Below are positions 14,906 to 24,710 of a DNA stretch of 33,197 nucleotides, in pieces. The DNA lies in NCBI GenBank assembly GCA_937960415.1, contig CALGPK010000014.1, forward strand, positions 32,001 through 65,197, written 5' to 3'. Source of the DNA: an uncultured Bacteroidales bacterium. Lineage in GTDB: Bacteria > Bacteroidota > Bacteroidia > Bacteroidales > GWA2-32-17. Position numbers and translations under genes: made by a program. The first letter of the stretch is position 1; every line of letters starts with the position of its first letter. The notes beneath the pieces are model-generated. The model was given only the letters and a program-made list of their open reading frames with translations, had not been told where the DNA came from and searched no databases.

Positions 14906-16207
14906 TTAATCGACATTATCGTGCAAAAACGAATTATTTTCGCGCAAGATATAATTTTGGTTTGAAGTAATAAACATATTCGATGGTTCTTGCGATAGTT
15001 TATTGCTATCTATTTTTAAGTTGTGACCTTTACGCTTATTGGCAGGAATATTTTCCAACATATCGATATCCATATCGGCCGACAAATCGTAATTTACTTT
15101 AGAGGTATTATCTGAGGTAGGGAAGTCTATTTGGGTTTGTTTACTATTTACATAAATTATTTCCTGTTCTTTTGGAGGGTCAACAACAACAATGGTTTTA
15201 TCGGTTTTTGGAGGTTCAGGGACAAAAGTTTCGGTTCCAAAGCCAGTAGCAATAATAGTAACAGATATTTTGTCGCCCATTTTAATATCTTTACCTACTC
15301 CGAAAATAATATCAGCATTATTGCCGGTAGTTTCTTGCAGGTATTCTGTTATTTGCGAAATTTCGTCGATGGTTATTTCGGGATCGCCGCAGGTTATATT
15401 TAAAAGAATATTACGTGCTCCTTTAATTTCGTTATTATTAAGCAAAGGTGAATGTAGGGCTTGTTTAATTGCCTTGTGAGCTCTATCTTCTCCATCGGCA
15501 ATACCACTTCCCATAATAGCTACTCCACTATCGGTCATTACAGCTTTAACATCGGCAAAGTCGACATTGATGTGACCGGGCAAGGTAATAATTTCGGCTA
15601 TTCCTTTTGCAGCAGTAGCCAGTACATCGTCGGCTTTCGAGAAGCCTACACTATACTGCAAATCGCCAAACATTTCGCGAAGGCGTTGATTATTGATAAT
15701 AAGCAACGAATCGACATAATTTTTTATTTCTCGAATTCCCTCTACTGCTTGATTTAAGCGTTTTTTTCCTTCGAATTCGAATGGTAGTGTAACAATGGCT
15801 ACAGTGAGTATCCCCATTTCCTTAGCTGTTTTTGCAATAATGGGAGCAGCACCAGTTCCTGTTCCACCGCCCATTCCTGCGGTAATAAACACCATTTTGG
15901 TATGATTCGAAAGTACTTCTTTAATCTGGTCGAGACTTTCGATAGCAGCTTGTCTTCCTATTTCGGGACGGCTACCAGCTCCCAAACCTTCGGTTAGGGT
16001 TTGTCCAAGTTGAATTTTAATCGGAACAGGACTTTTGGCTAAAGCCTGAATATCGGTATTGCATACTACAAAATCTACATCTTTTATCCCTAATTGATAC
16101 ATATAATTTACAGCATTGCTGCCACCACCACCAACTCCGATAACTTTAATGATAGACGGAACACTGGTTTCCATCTCAAAATCTAAAATGTTGTCATGTT
16201 CTTTCAT
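14906..16207 (-). CDS. ftsZ: Cell division protein FtsZ
   Basis: A 433-residue tubulin-like GTPase that forms the cytokinetic ring. The nucleotide-binding GVGGGGSNAVN (25-34), the tubulin signature GGGTGTG (113-119) and the T7-loop region NVDFADVKAVM are present. After the globular domain, a variable linker leads to IPANKRK (387-393), a form of the conserved C-terminal peptide that in other bacteria binds FtsA. Here about 40 further residues follow and end in NNSFLHDNVD, so the peptide is not terminal. The gene is 18 bases downstream of ftsA, its membrane tether, and 12 bases upstream of yqeY. Confidence 0.98.
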   Translation of the reverse strand: MKEHDNILDFEMETSVPSIIKVIGVGGGGSNAVNYMYQLGIKDVDFVVCNTDIQALAKSPVPIKIQLGQTLTEGLGAGSRPEIGRQAAIESLDQIKEVLSNHTKMVFITAGMGGGTGTGAAPIIAKTAKEMGILTVAIVTLPFEFEGKKRLNQAVEGIREIKNYVDSLLIINNQRLREMFGDLQYSVGFSKADDVLATAAKGIAEIITLPGHINVDFADVKAVMTDSGVAIMGSGIADGEDRAHKAIKQALHSPLLNNNEIKGARNILLNITCGDPEITIDEISQITEYLQETTGNNADIIFGVGKDIKMGDKISVTIIATGFGTETFVPEPPKTDKTIVVVDPPKEQEIIYVNSKQTQIDFPTSDNTSKVNYDLSADMDIDMLENIPANKRKGHNLKIDSNKLSQEPSNMFITSNQNYILRENNSFLHDNVD

Positions 16208-16225
16208 AGTTGTATGGTTTTTAAA

Positions 16226-17593
16226 TTATTTTTCCATTTCGGTATCGATGTTAGTAAAGACTTCGGAAAACATTTTTCCAATTCCATTTAAAAAAATTCT
16301 AAATATTCCTTTTCTTTCGTTTGCATCTTTTTTGTTATCGATAGCATTAGCATTTATTGGCTCATTATTAAAAACCGTTTTTTCTGCATCGGTTTTTGTT
16401 GGCTCTTCTTGGTACGCATTATTATCCATATCTTCCAATGCAAGCATTAAAAGCCCAACTGAAGTAGCAAATTGTGGGTGATTAAACGATTCTTTTAAAA
16501 CACTTTTAAGGTATATATTTGGTATTCCTAAACGCACATCACGACCTAACTTATATTTAATAAGCTGACGAATATTCTTTAACATCGATCCTCCGCCAGT
16601 AATAACGATTTCAACATGATTGTTTTTACTAACTTCTTCATTTTTGGATATTTCGTGATCAATAAAATCTAAAATTTCTTCAACTCTTGCTTGTATAACA
16701 CTTGTCAAAATATTTGAATCAATAATAAGCGGATCTTTAACTTGCATTTTATTTTCTATCACCAATTGCTTCGATGGTTCGTTATTTAACATAATAGCAC
16801 TGCCGTGGTTTTTCTTTAAATATTCGGCATCTTCAAATGTCATATTGAAGTTTTTTGCAATATCGTTTGTAATTACATTACCACCGAAAGGAATCACAGC
16901 AGTATGCAAAAGCATGTTGTTGTGGTAAATAGCTATATCGCTTGTACCACCACCAAAATCTATCATGATAATGCTTTTCTTAAACTCTTCATTGGTTAGC
17001 ACTGCCCTTGACGATGCCAACGGTTCGAGAAAAATGCCCAAAAGTTCTAAACCGGCTTTTTCAACGCTGGTTTGTATGGCTTGAATATTTACTTGTTTAC
17101 CAATAACAATGTTGAAACGAATAGTTATTCTTTTACCTACACAACCTATTAAATTTTCGATTCCTTCTATTTGTTCATCGTCGAGAATAACAGATTTCGG
17201 AAGGACTTGAATGATTTTTTCGTCATTATTGATGGGAATGTTGTATTGTTTTCTTATATATGAATCTATTTCTTCTTGGGTTATAGGCTCGTTTTGTTTA
17301 TCGCGTTCAATAACTATGGAGTTGATCAGTGTGCGAATGTTCTGACCGGCAATACCAACATAAACTTTATGAACAGTAACTCCAGCCTGATTTTGTGCAA
17401 TAGCCAAAGCCTCCTGAATGCTTTTGATGGTATTTATAACATTGATTACATTGCCTCGTCTGACTCCTTTTGACACAACTAAACCACAGCCCAAGATATT
17501 AAATGTATTTTCGTTTATTCGATTACCTATTAAAGCAACTATCTTGGTCGTGCCAATATCAATTATTCCAACTATTTTATTGTTTTGATCCAT
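16226..17593 (-). CDS. ftsA: Cell division protein FtsA
   Basis: A 455-residue actin-like ATPase that anchors FtsZ to the membrane and recruits later division proteins. IIDIGTTKIVALIG (phosphate 1), the 1C (SHS2) insert around 80-160, MIDFGGGTSDIAIY (phosphate 2) and VITGGGSMLKNI (adenosine) are all visible. The last 30 residues, with GIFRIFLNGIGKMFSEVF, look like the membrane-binding amphipathic helix, joined by a polar linker. The length is somewhat above the roughly 420 of E. coli because of that linker. It starts four bases after the ftsQ stop. Confidence 0.97.
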   Translation of the reverse strand: MDQNNKIVGIIDIGTTKIVALIGNRINENTFNILGCGLVVSKGVRRGNVINVINTIKSIQEALAIAQNQAGVTVHKVYVGIAGQNIRTLINSIVIERDKQNEPITQEEIDSYIRKQYNIPINNDEKIIQVLPKSVILDDEQIEGIENLIGCVGKRITIRFNIVIGKQVNIQAIQTSVEKAGLELLGIFLEPLASSRAVLTNEEFKKSIIMIDFGGGTSDIAIYHNNMLLHTAVIPFGGNVITNDIAKNFNMTFEDAEYLKKNHGSAIMLNNEPSKQLVIENKMQVKDPLIIDSNILTSVIQARVEEILDFIDHEISKNEEVSKNNHVEIVITGGGSMLKNIRQLIKYKLGRDVRLGIPNIYLKSVLKESFNHPQFATSVGLLMLALEDMDNNAYQEEPTKTDAEKTVFNNEPINANAIDNKKDANERKGIFRIFLNGIGKMFSEVFTNIDTEMEK

Positions 17594-17597
17594 ATAA

Positions 17598-18410
17598 TTA
17601 TATTTTTTTTGTACAAACTATTTGTTTCTTATACTTTAAATTGACTTTTGAAAAGGCTTCCAAATTAAACTTTGGTACGATTTGTTTGTAAAAAGCTTTG
17701 AGCTTAATAAACTTATCATAAAGTTCAGAAGTGTCGCCCAATTCGATAATAATATTACCAAACTTGGGAACTAACTCAAATTCATTGTTTTCGTTTACAT
17801 AAATTTGCTCAAACATAGCACGCCATAAACTATCGTTGTAAATATAATGGGAAATATAATACAAATCGTCGAGCAATGTTTTTCTTGGTAATTGTTTTTG
17901 TTCTTCGGCTTCAAAAGCTTTTTTATTACAATACAGAGCGTAGGGTTCGTTGAGATTCCCCGTGGCCACTAAGACACGTGCCGTATAGTTTTCGGACAAG
18001 GGGAACAATACTCCTTCATGATCGACGTAATAACTTTCGTAATTATAGTTTATTACTCTTAACATAGGAGTACGCTGAATAACATCGATAAATATTTTAC
18101 CATCGATAGTTGTATAAACCTGAACGTTGTAAATGTGCGACATTCTCTTTAATTCTGTTTCAAGTTCATTTAAAGGCAAGGTCGATATGAATTCGTCTTT
18201 AAGTTTAAAATTATGTTCATTTAAATAATTTAGAATATCGTTTGTTTTTAAAAAGTGATTATCGTTTGAATCTAAAATGCGAACCAATATTTGATTGCAG
18301 CGAATTTCTGTACGCTTTTTTTCGGTAAAGCCAAGAGTTACCACTAATGTGCCTGTAAGAAAAAGCCAAACAATCGTTTGCCAGATTCTATTTATCCATT
18401 TACTTTTCAT
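17598..18410 (-). CDS. ftsQ: Cell division protein FtsQ
   Basis: A 270-residue bitopic membrane protein of the divisome, which links FtsB/FtsL to the rest of the complex. A short cytoplasmic N-terminus precedes a single transmembrane segment (about 11-28), and the rest is periplasmic. The POTRA-like portion is suggested by the alternating pattern around 40-110 including FKLKDEFISTLPLNELE and VYTTIDGKIFIDVIQRTPMLRV, the latter being the most conserved FtsQ block. Sequence conservation is low, as is normal for this family; position between murC and ftsA supports the call. The ATG overlaps the murC stop by four bases. Confidence 0.9.
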   Translation of the reverse strand: MKSKWINRIWQTIVWLFLTGTLVVTLGFTEKKRTEIRCNQILVRILDSNDNHFLKTNDILNYLNEHNFKLKDEFISTLPLNELETELKRMSHIYNVQVYTTIDGKIFIDVIQRTPMLRVINYNYESYYVDHEGVLFPLSENYTARVLVATGNLNEPYALYCNKKAFEAEEQKQLPRKTLLDDLYYISHYIYNDSLWRAMFEQIYVNENNEFELVPKFGNIIIELGDTSELYDKFIKLKAFYKQIVPKFNLEAFSKVNLKYKKQIVCTKKI

Positions 18411-19780
18411 TCAAGAAGTTTTTTTATTGGTTCAACCCATTGTTCAATGTTACCTGCCCCCATAGTTACAAGCAAACGTGGTTTCTTTTGTTTTATCCAT
18501 TCGAGCAAATAAGCTGGCTCTATCAATTCTTTTCTTGACAACGTTACTTTGTTTAAAATTAACGTACTATCTACTCCCTCCATAGGCAATTCGCGTGCAG
18601 GATAAATAGGAAGCAAACACAGGTCGTCGAGCAAGCTTAATGCCTGAGCAAATTCGTTGGCAAGATATTTGGTACGTGAATAAAGATGTGGCTGGAATAT
18701 ACCCGATATTGGCATCTGAGAAAATACCTCGCGTACCGAAATAATGAATGCCTTTATTTCTTCGGGATGATGTGCATAATCGTCGATAAAAATATGTTTA
18801 CTATTGTTGACGATGACATCAAAACGACGTTTAACACCCATAAAACTCTCAACAGCCGATTTTACTTCTTCGACACTTAATCCCAACCACAACGCCATAG
18901 AACTTGCAGCAAGAACATTTTCTACATTGTATCGACCTGTAATACCGGGTTTCAAATCAACAATTGTACCCCACGGAGTATGAACATTAAAACAATAATA
19001 ACCTTGCTCGTTGCGTATGTTTGAAACATAACAATCGGCATTACATTCGTCAACCGAATAGGTTGCCGTATTCAAATGGAGCGTATTAAAAAGATTATTT
19101 ATTGACTTCTTTAACAATAATTTGCCGTCGTTTTTGATTTTATAGATATAATCCTGATATGCTTGTTTAAGTGCTTCGTACGAATGATATATATCCAGAT
19201 GATCGGCATCAACAGCTGTAATAATCGATGCTTCGGGTAATAAATGTAAAAAAGAACGATCGTATTCATCGGCCTCTGCTACAACCCAAGAGCTTTGCGG
19301 GTTGTATAAAAAGTTTGATTGATAATTTTTTACAATACCTCCCAAAAAAGCATTACACGAACGACTGGACTGATAAAAAATGTGAGCCAACAACGAACTT
19401 ATGGTCGTTTTGCCATGAGTACCGGCTACAGCAAGTGTTTTATAAGAACGACAAATGTCCCCCAAAACTTCTGCTCGCTTATACATATCAATCCGATGCT
19501 CATGTAGCCACTGTATAATTGGGCTCGAAGCGGCAACTGCTGGAGTGTAAACAACAAGCAGTGCATCTTTTCCGTACGTAGAAACTATCTTTTCGACATG
19601 TAATGGTGTTTCGTCGAAGTGGATATAAGCACCAAGAGACTCCAACATGCGTGTGTTTTCGGAACGATTTGCATCGTAGCCATAAACCGCATAACCTTTC
19701 AACAAAAAATATCGTGCCAGAGCACTCATTCCTATGCCCCCTATACCAACAAAGTATGCTATGTTTTGTTGTTTGAGCAT
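18407..19780 (-). CDS. murC: UDP-N-acetylmuramate--L-alanine ligase
   Basis: A 457-residue Mur ligase that adds L-alanine to UDP-N-acetylmuramate using ATP. The N-terminal UDP-binding loop FVGIGGIGMSALA (10-22), the P-loop GTHGKTT (120-126) and the central ADEYDRSFLHLLP are conserved, and the C-terminal Mur-ligase domain contains DDYAHHPEEI. The length is normal. The start codon overlaps the murG stop by one base and the end overlaps ftsQ by four, showing tight translational coupling. It supplies the substrate for MurD encoded in the same operon. Confidence 0.97.
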   Translation of the reverse strand: MLKQQNIAYFVGIGGIGMSALARYFLLKGYAVYGYDANRSENTRMLESLGAYIHFDETPLHVEKIVSTYGKDALLVVYTPAVAASSPIIQWLHEHRIDMYKRAEVLGDICRSYKTLAVAGTHGKTTISSLLAHIFYQSSRSCNAFLGGIVKNYQSNFLYNPQSSWVVAEADEYDRSFLHLLPEASIITAVDADHLDIYHSYEALKQAYQDYIYKIKNDGKLLLKKSINNLFNTLHLNTATYSVDECNADCYVSNIRNEQGYYCFNVHTPWGTIVDLKPGITGRYNVENVLAASSMALWLGLSVEEVKSAVESFMGVKRRFDVIVNNSKHIFIDDYAHHPEEIKAFIISVREVFSQMPISGIFQPHLYSRTKYLANEFAQALSLLDDLCLLPIYPARELPMEGVDSTLILNKVTLSRKELIEPAYLLEWIKQKKPRLLVTMGAGNIEQWVEPIKKLLE

Positions 19781-20886
19781 TATTTTTTTGACAATTTTAG
19801 AATTTCTTTAGCAATTATTTCGTCCGAGTTTTTTATAGCCATACGAACTATATTGTTCCGATAAACATTCAACCGAAATTCATCGTTTAATAGCTTAATA
19901 ACCTCATCGACCAGTTTGTTGCGAGCTTCTGCATCGGTTATAAGCATAGCGGCATCGTTCTTAACCAGAGTCATAGCGTTTTTAGTTTGATGGTCTTCGG
20001 CTACGTTGGGTGAAGGTACTAATACTGCTGGTTTTGCTGTCAAACTAAGCTCCGAAATAGTAATAGCACCTGCACGCGATATTACTACATCGGAAATAGC
20101 ATAGGCAAAGTCCATTCGGGTTATGAAGTCAAAAACCTTAATACCGTCGTAATTGAGTGTTCGAACTTTTTCGAGAGCAATGGGATAAAAAGCCTTGCCA
20201 GTTTGCCAAATAAGTTGTATATTGTGTTGGGCAAATTTTTCTAGATTGCGATATATGCTTTCGTTGATGGTCAGCGCTCCCAAACTACCTCCCAGCGACA
20301 AAACCGTCTTTCGATTGCCTTTTAGCTGAAAAAACATAAAGCCTTCTTCCTTTGTTTTCTGATTGATGTTCAATATATCCTGTCGAACCGGATTGCCAGT
20401 AATTAAAATTTTTTCGGGCGGAAAATATCGCTCCATATCCTGATATGCAACACATATTTTATCTACCATTTCGCCTAGTATCTTATTAGTAATACCTGCA
20501 TACGAATTTTGTTCCTGTATTAACGTTGGAATGCCTTTTTTGCTTGCTACTCGCAAAACAGGTCCGGAGGCAAATCCGCCAAAACCGGCTACTACATCAG
20601 GTTCAAATTCTTTAATGACTTGCTTAGCCTTTTGGATACTGCTATATAGCTTGAAAAAAAAGGTAATGTTAGACAAACTGAGTTTTCGCTGAAATCCTCT
20701 AACAGGTAAACCAACTATTTTATATCCGGCAGCTGGAACTTTTTCCATCTCCATTTTGCCCTCAGCGCCTACAAATAATATTTCCACATTGGGCTGGAGT
20801 CGCTTTAATGCATTAGCTACAGCTATTGCTGGGAATATATGACCTCCCGTACCTCCTCCGCTGATGATTATTTTAATGACACTCAT
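19780..20886 (-). CDS. murG: UDP-GlcNAc:lipid I N-acetylglucosaminyltransferase MurG
   Basis: A 368-residue GT28 enzyme that converts lipid I to lipid II on the cytoplasmic face of the inner membrane. The glycine-rich loop GGGTGGHIFPA (10-20), the second glycine loop GGFASGP, GGSLGA, and the donor-binding ISRAGAITISEL with downstream VPSPNVAEDHQTKNA are intact. It lies between ftsW and murC, with three bases separating it from ftsW and one base of overlap with murC. The position and full motif set distinguish it from the MurG-like gene at 7200-8315. Confidence 0.97.
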   Translation of the reverse strand: MSVIKIIISGGGTGGHIFPAIAVANALKRLQPNVEILFVGAEGKMEMEKVPAAGYKIVGLPVRGFQRKLSLSNITFFFKLYSSIQKAKQVIKEFEPDVVAGFGGFASGPVLRVASKKGIPTLIQEQNSYAGITNKILGEMVDKICVAYQDMERYFPPEKILITGNPVRQDILNINQKTKEEGFMFFQLKGNRKTVLSLGGSLGALTINESIYRNLEKFAQHNIQLIWQTGKAFYPIALEKVRTLNYDGIKVFDFITRMDFAYAISDVVISRAGAITISELSLTAKPAVLVPSPNVAEDHQTKNAMTLVKNDAAMLITDAEARNKLVDEVIKLLNDEFRLNVYRNNIVRMAIKNSDEIIAKEILKLSKK

Positions 20887-20889
20887 AAT

Positions 20890-22110
20890 TTAATTACTTG
20901 TTGTTTCGCTTTCTTTTTTATTTTCATCTTCAACAACAGAAGAATCATTCTTAGTTTCAGGGTTTGTTTTACTTTGCTTAATTTGATTGCTAATATTTAA
21001 AATTATTCCCAACGAAACGCTGGTAAAAATTATCGAAGTTCCACCCATACTCACCAATGGTAGAGTTTGTCCTGTTACGGGAAATATTCCTGTAGCAACT
21101 CCCATATTTATCATTGCTTGTAACACCAGCAATATTATCAATCCTATTGCTAGTAAAGCCTGAAATGCTTTTTGTGAATTTTGAACAATAATTCCCACTC
21201 GGAACAATAAAATCAGGTACGACAAGACAACAACAAAAGCGCCAAAAAAGCCATATTCTTCAATAATAATAGCGAAAATAAAATCTGAATACGGGTGTGG
21301 CAAAAAGTTTCGTTGTGTACTGTTTCCGGGTCCTTTACCAAAAAATCCACCCGAAGCTATGGCTATTTTCGATTGTTCTATCTGATAGACATCGTCGCTA
21401 TCGGCTTTTTCTTTATTAAAATAGGTTTCGATACGATTTTTCCATGTCGAAACTCTTCCTTTATCGGGGAAAAACAATAGTGCAATACCGATAAACAATG
21501 CCGCCGAAACTATTCCGATAATTACAATAGTAAATATATACTTAAACCTCATTCTACCTAAAAACAAAAGTATAATAGAGCTCAAAAAAAGTATGGCTGC
21601 TGTTGAAAAATTAGCTGGCAATATCAAACCACAAATCAAAAAGATAAATAAAACTAACATTCTGAATTCTCTTTTAAACGAGACTTCTTTGTCGCTGCTT
21701 TGATATTTAGCTAAAAATCGTGAAATGAAAACAACCAGCGAAAATTTTGCAAAATCGGACGACTGAAAAGAAATACCTGTTCCCGGCAGTGTAATCCAGC
21801 GAGATGCTTCGTTTAAACTAGTGCCTTTGAATAATGTATAAATTAGCAATGGTAAAGTTAAAATAATTAGTACATACGATAAACGGTTGTACAAAGAAAC
21901 AGGTATATTCTGAAAAAAAAGTATAATAACGATGCCTAATAGCAGAAGACCCCCATGTCTGAATAAATAATACATTAAGTTTCCTTCTTGATATCGAAAG
22001 GCAAGCGTTCCGGTGGAACTGTAAACAGCTAAAAGCGATGCAAGAGATAGGAGAAAAATAATTCCCCAAATTGTTTTATCACCTTTAAATATGTTCGAAA
22101 TATGGTTCAT
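20890..22110 (-). CDS. ftsW: Septal peptidoglycan glycosyltransferase FtsW (SEDS family)
   Basis: A 406-residue polytopic membrane protein of the SEDS family, which polymerises lipid II at the septum together with the class B PBP encoded upstream. About ten hydrophobic segments are visible. Family landmarks include YSSTGTLAFR near the first helix, LPGTGISFQSSDFAKFSLVVF, the large periplasmic loop with DDVYQIEQSKIAIASGGFFGKGPG, and GQTLPLVSMGGTSI close to the end. A polar C-terminal tail of about 30 residues (QIKQSKTNPETKNDSS onward) is cytoplasmic. It starts two bases after murD. Confidence 0.95.
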   Translation of the reverse strand: MNHISNIFKGDKTIWGIIFLLSLASLLAVYSSTGTLAFRYQEGNLMYYLFRHGGLLLLGIVIILFFQNIPVSLYNRLSYVLIILTLPLLIYTLFKGTSLNEASRWITLPGTGISFQSSDFAKFSLVVFISRFLAKYQSSDKEVSFKREFRMLVLFIFLICGLILPANFSTAAILFLSSIILLFLGRMRFKYIFTIVIIGIVSAALFIGIALLFFPDKGRVSTWKNRIETYFNKEKADSDDVYQIEQSKIAIASGGFFGKGPGNSTQRNFLPHPYSDFIFAIIIEEYGFFGAFVVVLSYLILLFRVGIIVQNSQKAFQALLAIGLIILLVLQAMINMGVATGIFPVTGQTLPLVSMGGTSIIFTSVSLGIILNISNQIKQSKTNPETKNDSSVVEDENKKESETTSN

Positions 22111-22112
22111 TT

Positions 22113-23450
22113 TTATAAATCTCTAACAGCATTTTTAAATTTTTTGCCTCTATCTTCGTAGTTTTCGAATAAGTCGAAACTGGCACATGCTGGCGATAGC
22201 AGCACAGTGTCGCCCGGAACACCCATTTTGTAGGCAGCTCTGACAGCATCTTGCATATTATTTGTTTCTACTATTGGAATGTTGAAATGTTTAAAAGCTT
22301 TAACAATTTTACTATTATCTACTCCCAGGCATACAATGGCTTTTACTTTCTCCTGTACCAACGAATAAAGTGCCGAATAATCGTTACCCTTGTCGATACC
22401 GCCAACAATCCAAATAATAGGTTTTTTTACCGTTTCAAGTGCATACCATACCGAATTTACATTCGTTGCCTTGGAATCGTTAATAAACTCAATGCCACGA
22501 ATTTTCAATACGCGTTCCAATCGATGCTCTACTGTCTTAAAATCGCTTAACGATTCGCGTATTACCTCCTTTCTAATACCAGATACAAACGATGCTATAC
22601 CCGCTGCAAGCGAATTATACTGATTGTGTTTGCCCTCTAAAGCTAATTCGAATATTGACATAACCATCTGATTTTTATTATATTTAATAACTAATTGATT
22701 TTCTTTTACATAACCTCCTTGTTCTACATTTCGAAGAATACTAAATGGAAGTCGTTGAGAATGAATACTATATTGGTCTAACGTGCAACGCAATACTTCA
22801 TCGTCGTAGCAATAGATAAAATAATCATTGGCAGTTTGATTTTTGGTAATTCTAAATTTGCTTGCAATGTATTTGTCGAATGAATAATCGTAACGATCGA
22901 GATGGTCGGGGGTAATATTAGTAATAATAGCGATATTGGGTTTAAAGTTAACCGTATCATCGAGCTGAAAACTGCTAATTTCGAGAACGTAATAATTGTA
23001 ATTGTTTTGTAAAACCGATAAGGCAAAACTTTTGCCTACATTGCCAGCTAAACCAACATGATATCCGGCTTTTTTGAAAATGTGGTACGTTAGCATGGTT
23101 GTAGTTGTCTTTCCATTGCTGCCAGTAATAGCCACTACAAATGCCGATGTGTATTGCGACGCAAATTCTATTTCGGAAATAACCGGTATTCCTTTCTGTC
23201 TTATAGCCTTCATGATTTCAGACTTTTCGGGAATACCCGGACTTTTGACAACTAAGTCGGCTTGTAAAATTGTTTCTATAGAATGTGTTGCTTCTTCGAA
23301 GGGAATAGAGGCTTCGATAATGGGCTTTTTGTAAGCATCTTTAATAATCGATGCGTCGGAGACGAAAACATCGTAACCTTTGCTTTGAGCAAGCAAGGCT
23401 GCTCCCATTCCGCTTTCACCACATCCTAATATGACAACTTTTTCGCCCAT
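22113..23450 (-). CDS. murD: UDP-N-acetylmuramoyl-L-alanine--D-glutamate ligase
   Basis: A 445-residue Mur ligase that adds D-glutamate to UDP-MurNAc-L-Ala. The N-terminal loop VVILGCGESGMGAAL, the P-loop GSNGKTTT (110-117), NITPDHLDRY and the C-terminal INDSKATNVNSV are typical of MurD. I start at ATG 23450, where TAATG overlaps the mraY stop, because the alternative 57 bases upstream lies in the mraY coding end and adds 19 residues ([19 protein letters not shown]) unlike any MurD. Two bases separate its stop from ftsW. Confidence 0.96.
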   Translation of the reverse strand: MGEKVVILGCGESGMGAALLAQSKGYDVFVSDASIIKDAYKKPIIEASIPFEEATHSIETILQADLVVKSPGIPEKSEIMKAIRQKGIPVISEIEFASQYTSAFVVAITGSNGKTTTTMLTYHIFKKAGYHVGLAGNVGKSFALSVLQNNYNYYVLEISSFQLDDTVNFKPNIAIITNITPDHLDRYDYSFDKYIASKFRITKNQTANDYFIYCYDDEVLRCTLDQYSIHSQRLPFSILRNVEQGGYVKENQLVIKYNKNQMVMSIFELALEGKHNQYNSLAAGIASFVSGIRKEVIRESLSDFKTVEHRLERVLKIRGIEFINDSKATNVNSVWYALETVKKPIIWIVGGIDKGNDYSALYSLVQEKVKAIVCLGVDNSKIVKAFKHFNIPIVETNNMQDAVRAAYKMGVPGDTVLLSPACASFDLFENYEDRGKKFKNAVRDL

Positions 23451-24703
23451 TAACGTACTTTCAAGGTTATGATAGTTAATACAGCAAGCATAATGGCCAC
23501 AATCCAAAACCGGGTTACTATCTTGGGTTCGGGATATCCTAATTTTTGAAAATGGTGATGTATGGGTGCCATTTTAAATACCCGACGTCCTTCGCCGTAC
23601 TTCTTTTTTGTATGCTTGAACCAAAAGACCTGTACGATAACCGAAAGATTTTCGACAAAGAAAATTCCACATAAAATGGGCAATAAAATTTCTTTTCTAA
23701 CCAAAATAGCGAAAACAGCAATAATACCACCCAATGCCAAACTTCCGGTATCACCCATAAAAACCTGAGCAGGATAACTGTTGTACCAAATAAATCCAAC
23801 GGTTGCACCGATAAATGCTGCTGCAAATACCACCATTTCGCCAGAATATGGAATATACATAATATTTAAATAGTCGGCAAAAATGATGTTGCCCGATACA
23901 TAGGCAAATATTCCGAGTGTAGTGCCAATAACCGCCGATGTTCCGGCAGCAAGTCCATCAAGCCCGTCAGTCATATTGGCTCCGTTCGATACAGCCGTTA
24001 CTATAAAAATAACTGCTATTACAAAGACCACCCAAACCCATTGTTTACGCAACCTATCATTTAAAAAGAACAATAGCCATTCGTAGTTAAATTCATTGTT
24101 TTTAACAAAAGGTATAGTTGTTTTGAACGATTTAACATCTTCCGACAAACGTATTGATTTGCTTTCGTACGACGATGAAACTTCGTTCGGAGCAGCCTGC
24201 ATAACCACTTCTTTTTTAAGTTTTTCGCGAATTACTATATCATCGCTTTTGTAAATAACTAAACCTATCAACAACCCCAGAACAACTTGTCCAATTATTT
24301 TAGCCTTACCATGCAAGCCTTTTTTGTCGTGTTTAAAAACCTTAATATAATCATCGACAAAACCAATAAAACCTAACCAAATCGTTGTAAGGAGTAGCAG
24401 TATGATGTAAATATTGTGTAGCTTGGCAAATAGCAAAGTTGGAATAACAATGGACGATAAAATAATAATACCGCCCATCGTTGGTGTTCCTTGTTTGTTC
24501 ATTTGCCCCTCTAACCCTAGGTCTCTTATCGTTTCGCCTATCTGCTTTTTCTGTAAAAAGCGAATTATTTTTTTGCCTATGAAGAGCGAGATTAACAACG
24601 ATAGCAATATAGCCATGCCGGCACGGAACGAAATGTAATTAAACAACCCTGCTCCGGGAAAATCGAACTGCTTATCGAGATATGTAAACAAATAATAAAG
24701 CAT
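23450..24703 (-). CDS. mraY: Phospho-N-acetylmuramoyl-pentapeptide-transferase MraY
   Basis: A 417-residue integral membrane enzyme that transfers phospho-MurNAc-pentapeptide to undecaprenyl phosphate to give lipid I. Catalytic blocks are present: TPTMGG, the aspartate pair in DDYIK (117-121), [10 protein letters not shown] (243-252), [12 protein letters not shown] and the HHHFQKLG loop. Between about residues 152 and 215 there is a polar insert not found in the E. coli protein (360 residues); a similar insert is a usual feature of Bacteroidota MraY. About ten transmembrane helices are visible. It begins seven bases after murE. Confidence 0.97.
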   Translation of the reverse strand: MLYYLFTYLDKQFDFPGAGLFNYISFRAGMAILLSLLISLFIGKKIIRFLQKKQIGETIRDLGLEGQMNKQGTPTMGGIIILSSIVIPTLLFAKLHNIYIILLLLTTIWLGFIGFVDDYIKVFKHDKKGLHGKAKIIGQVVLGLLIGLVIYKSDDIVIREKLKKEVVMQAAPNEVSSSYESKSIRLSEDVKSFKTTIPFVKNNEFNYEWLLFFLNDRLRKQWVWVVFVIAVIFIVTAVSNGANMTDGLDGLAAGTSAVIGTTLGIFAYVSGNIIFADYLNIMYIPYSGEMVVFAAAFIGATVGFIWYNSYPAQVFMGDTGSLALGGIIAVFAILVRKEILLPILCGIFFVENLSVIVQVFWFKHTKKKYGEGRRVFKMAPIHHHFQKLGYPEPKIVTRFWIVAIMLAVLTIITLKVR

Positions 24704-24710
24704 ATAATGT

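Noticed and set aside
22113..23507. Longer MurD from ATG 23507
   Set aside because: The extra 19 residues are translated from the end of mraY, do not resemble MurD, and the TAATG overlap at 23450 is the natural coupled start.
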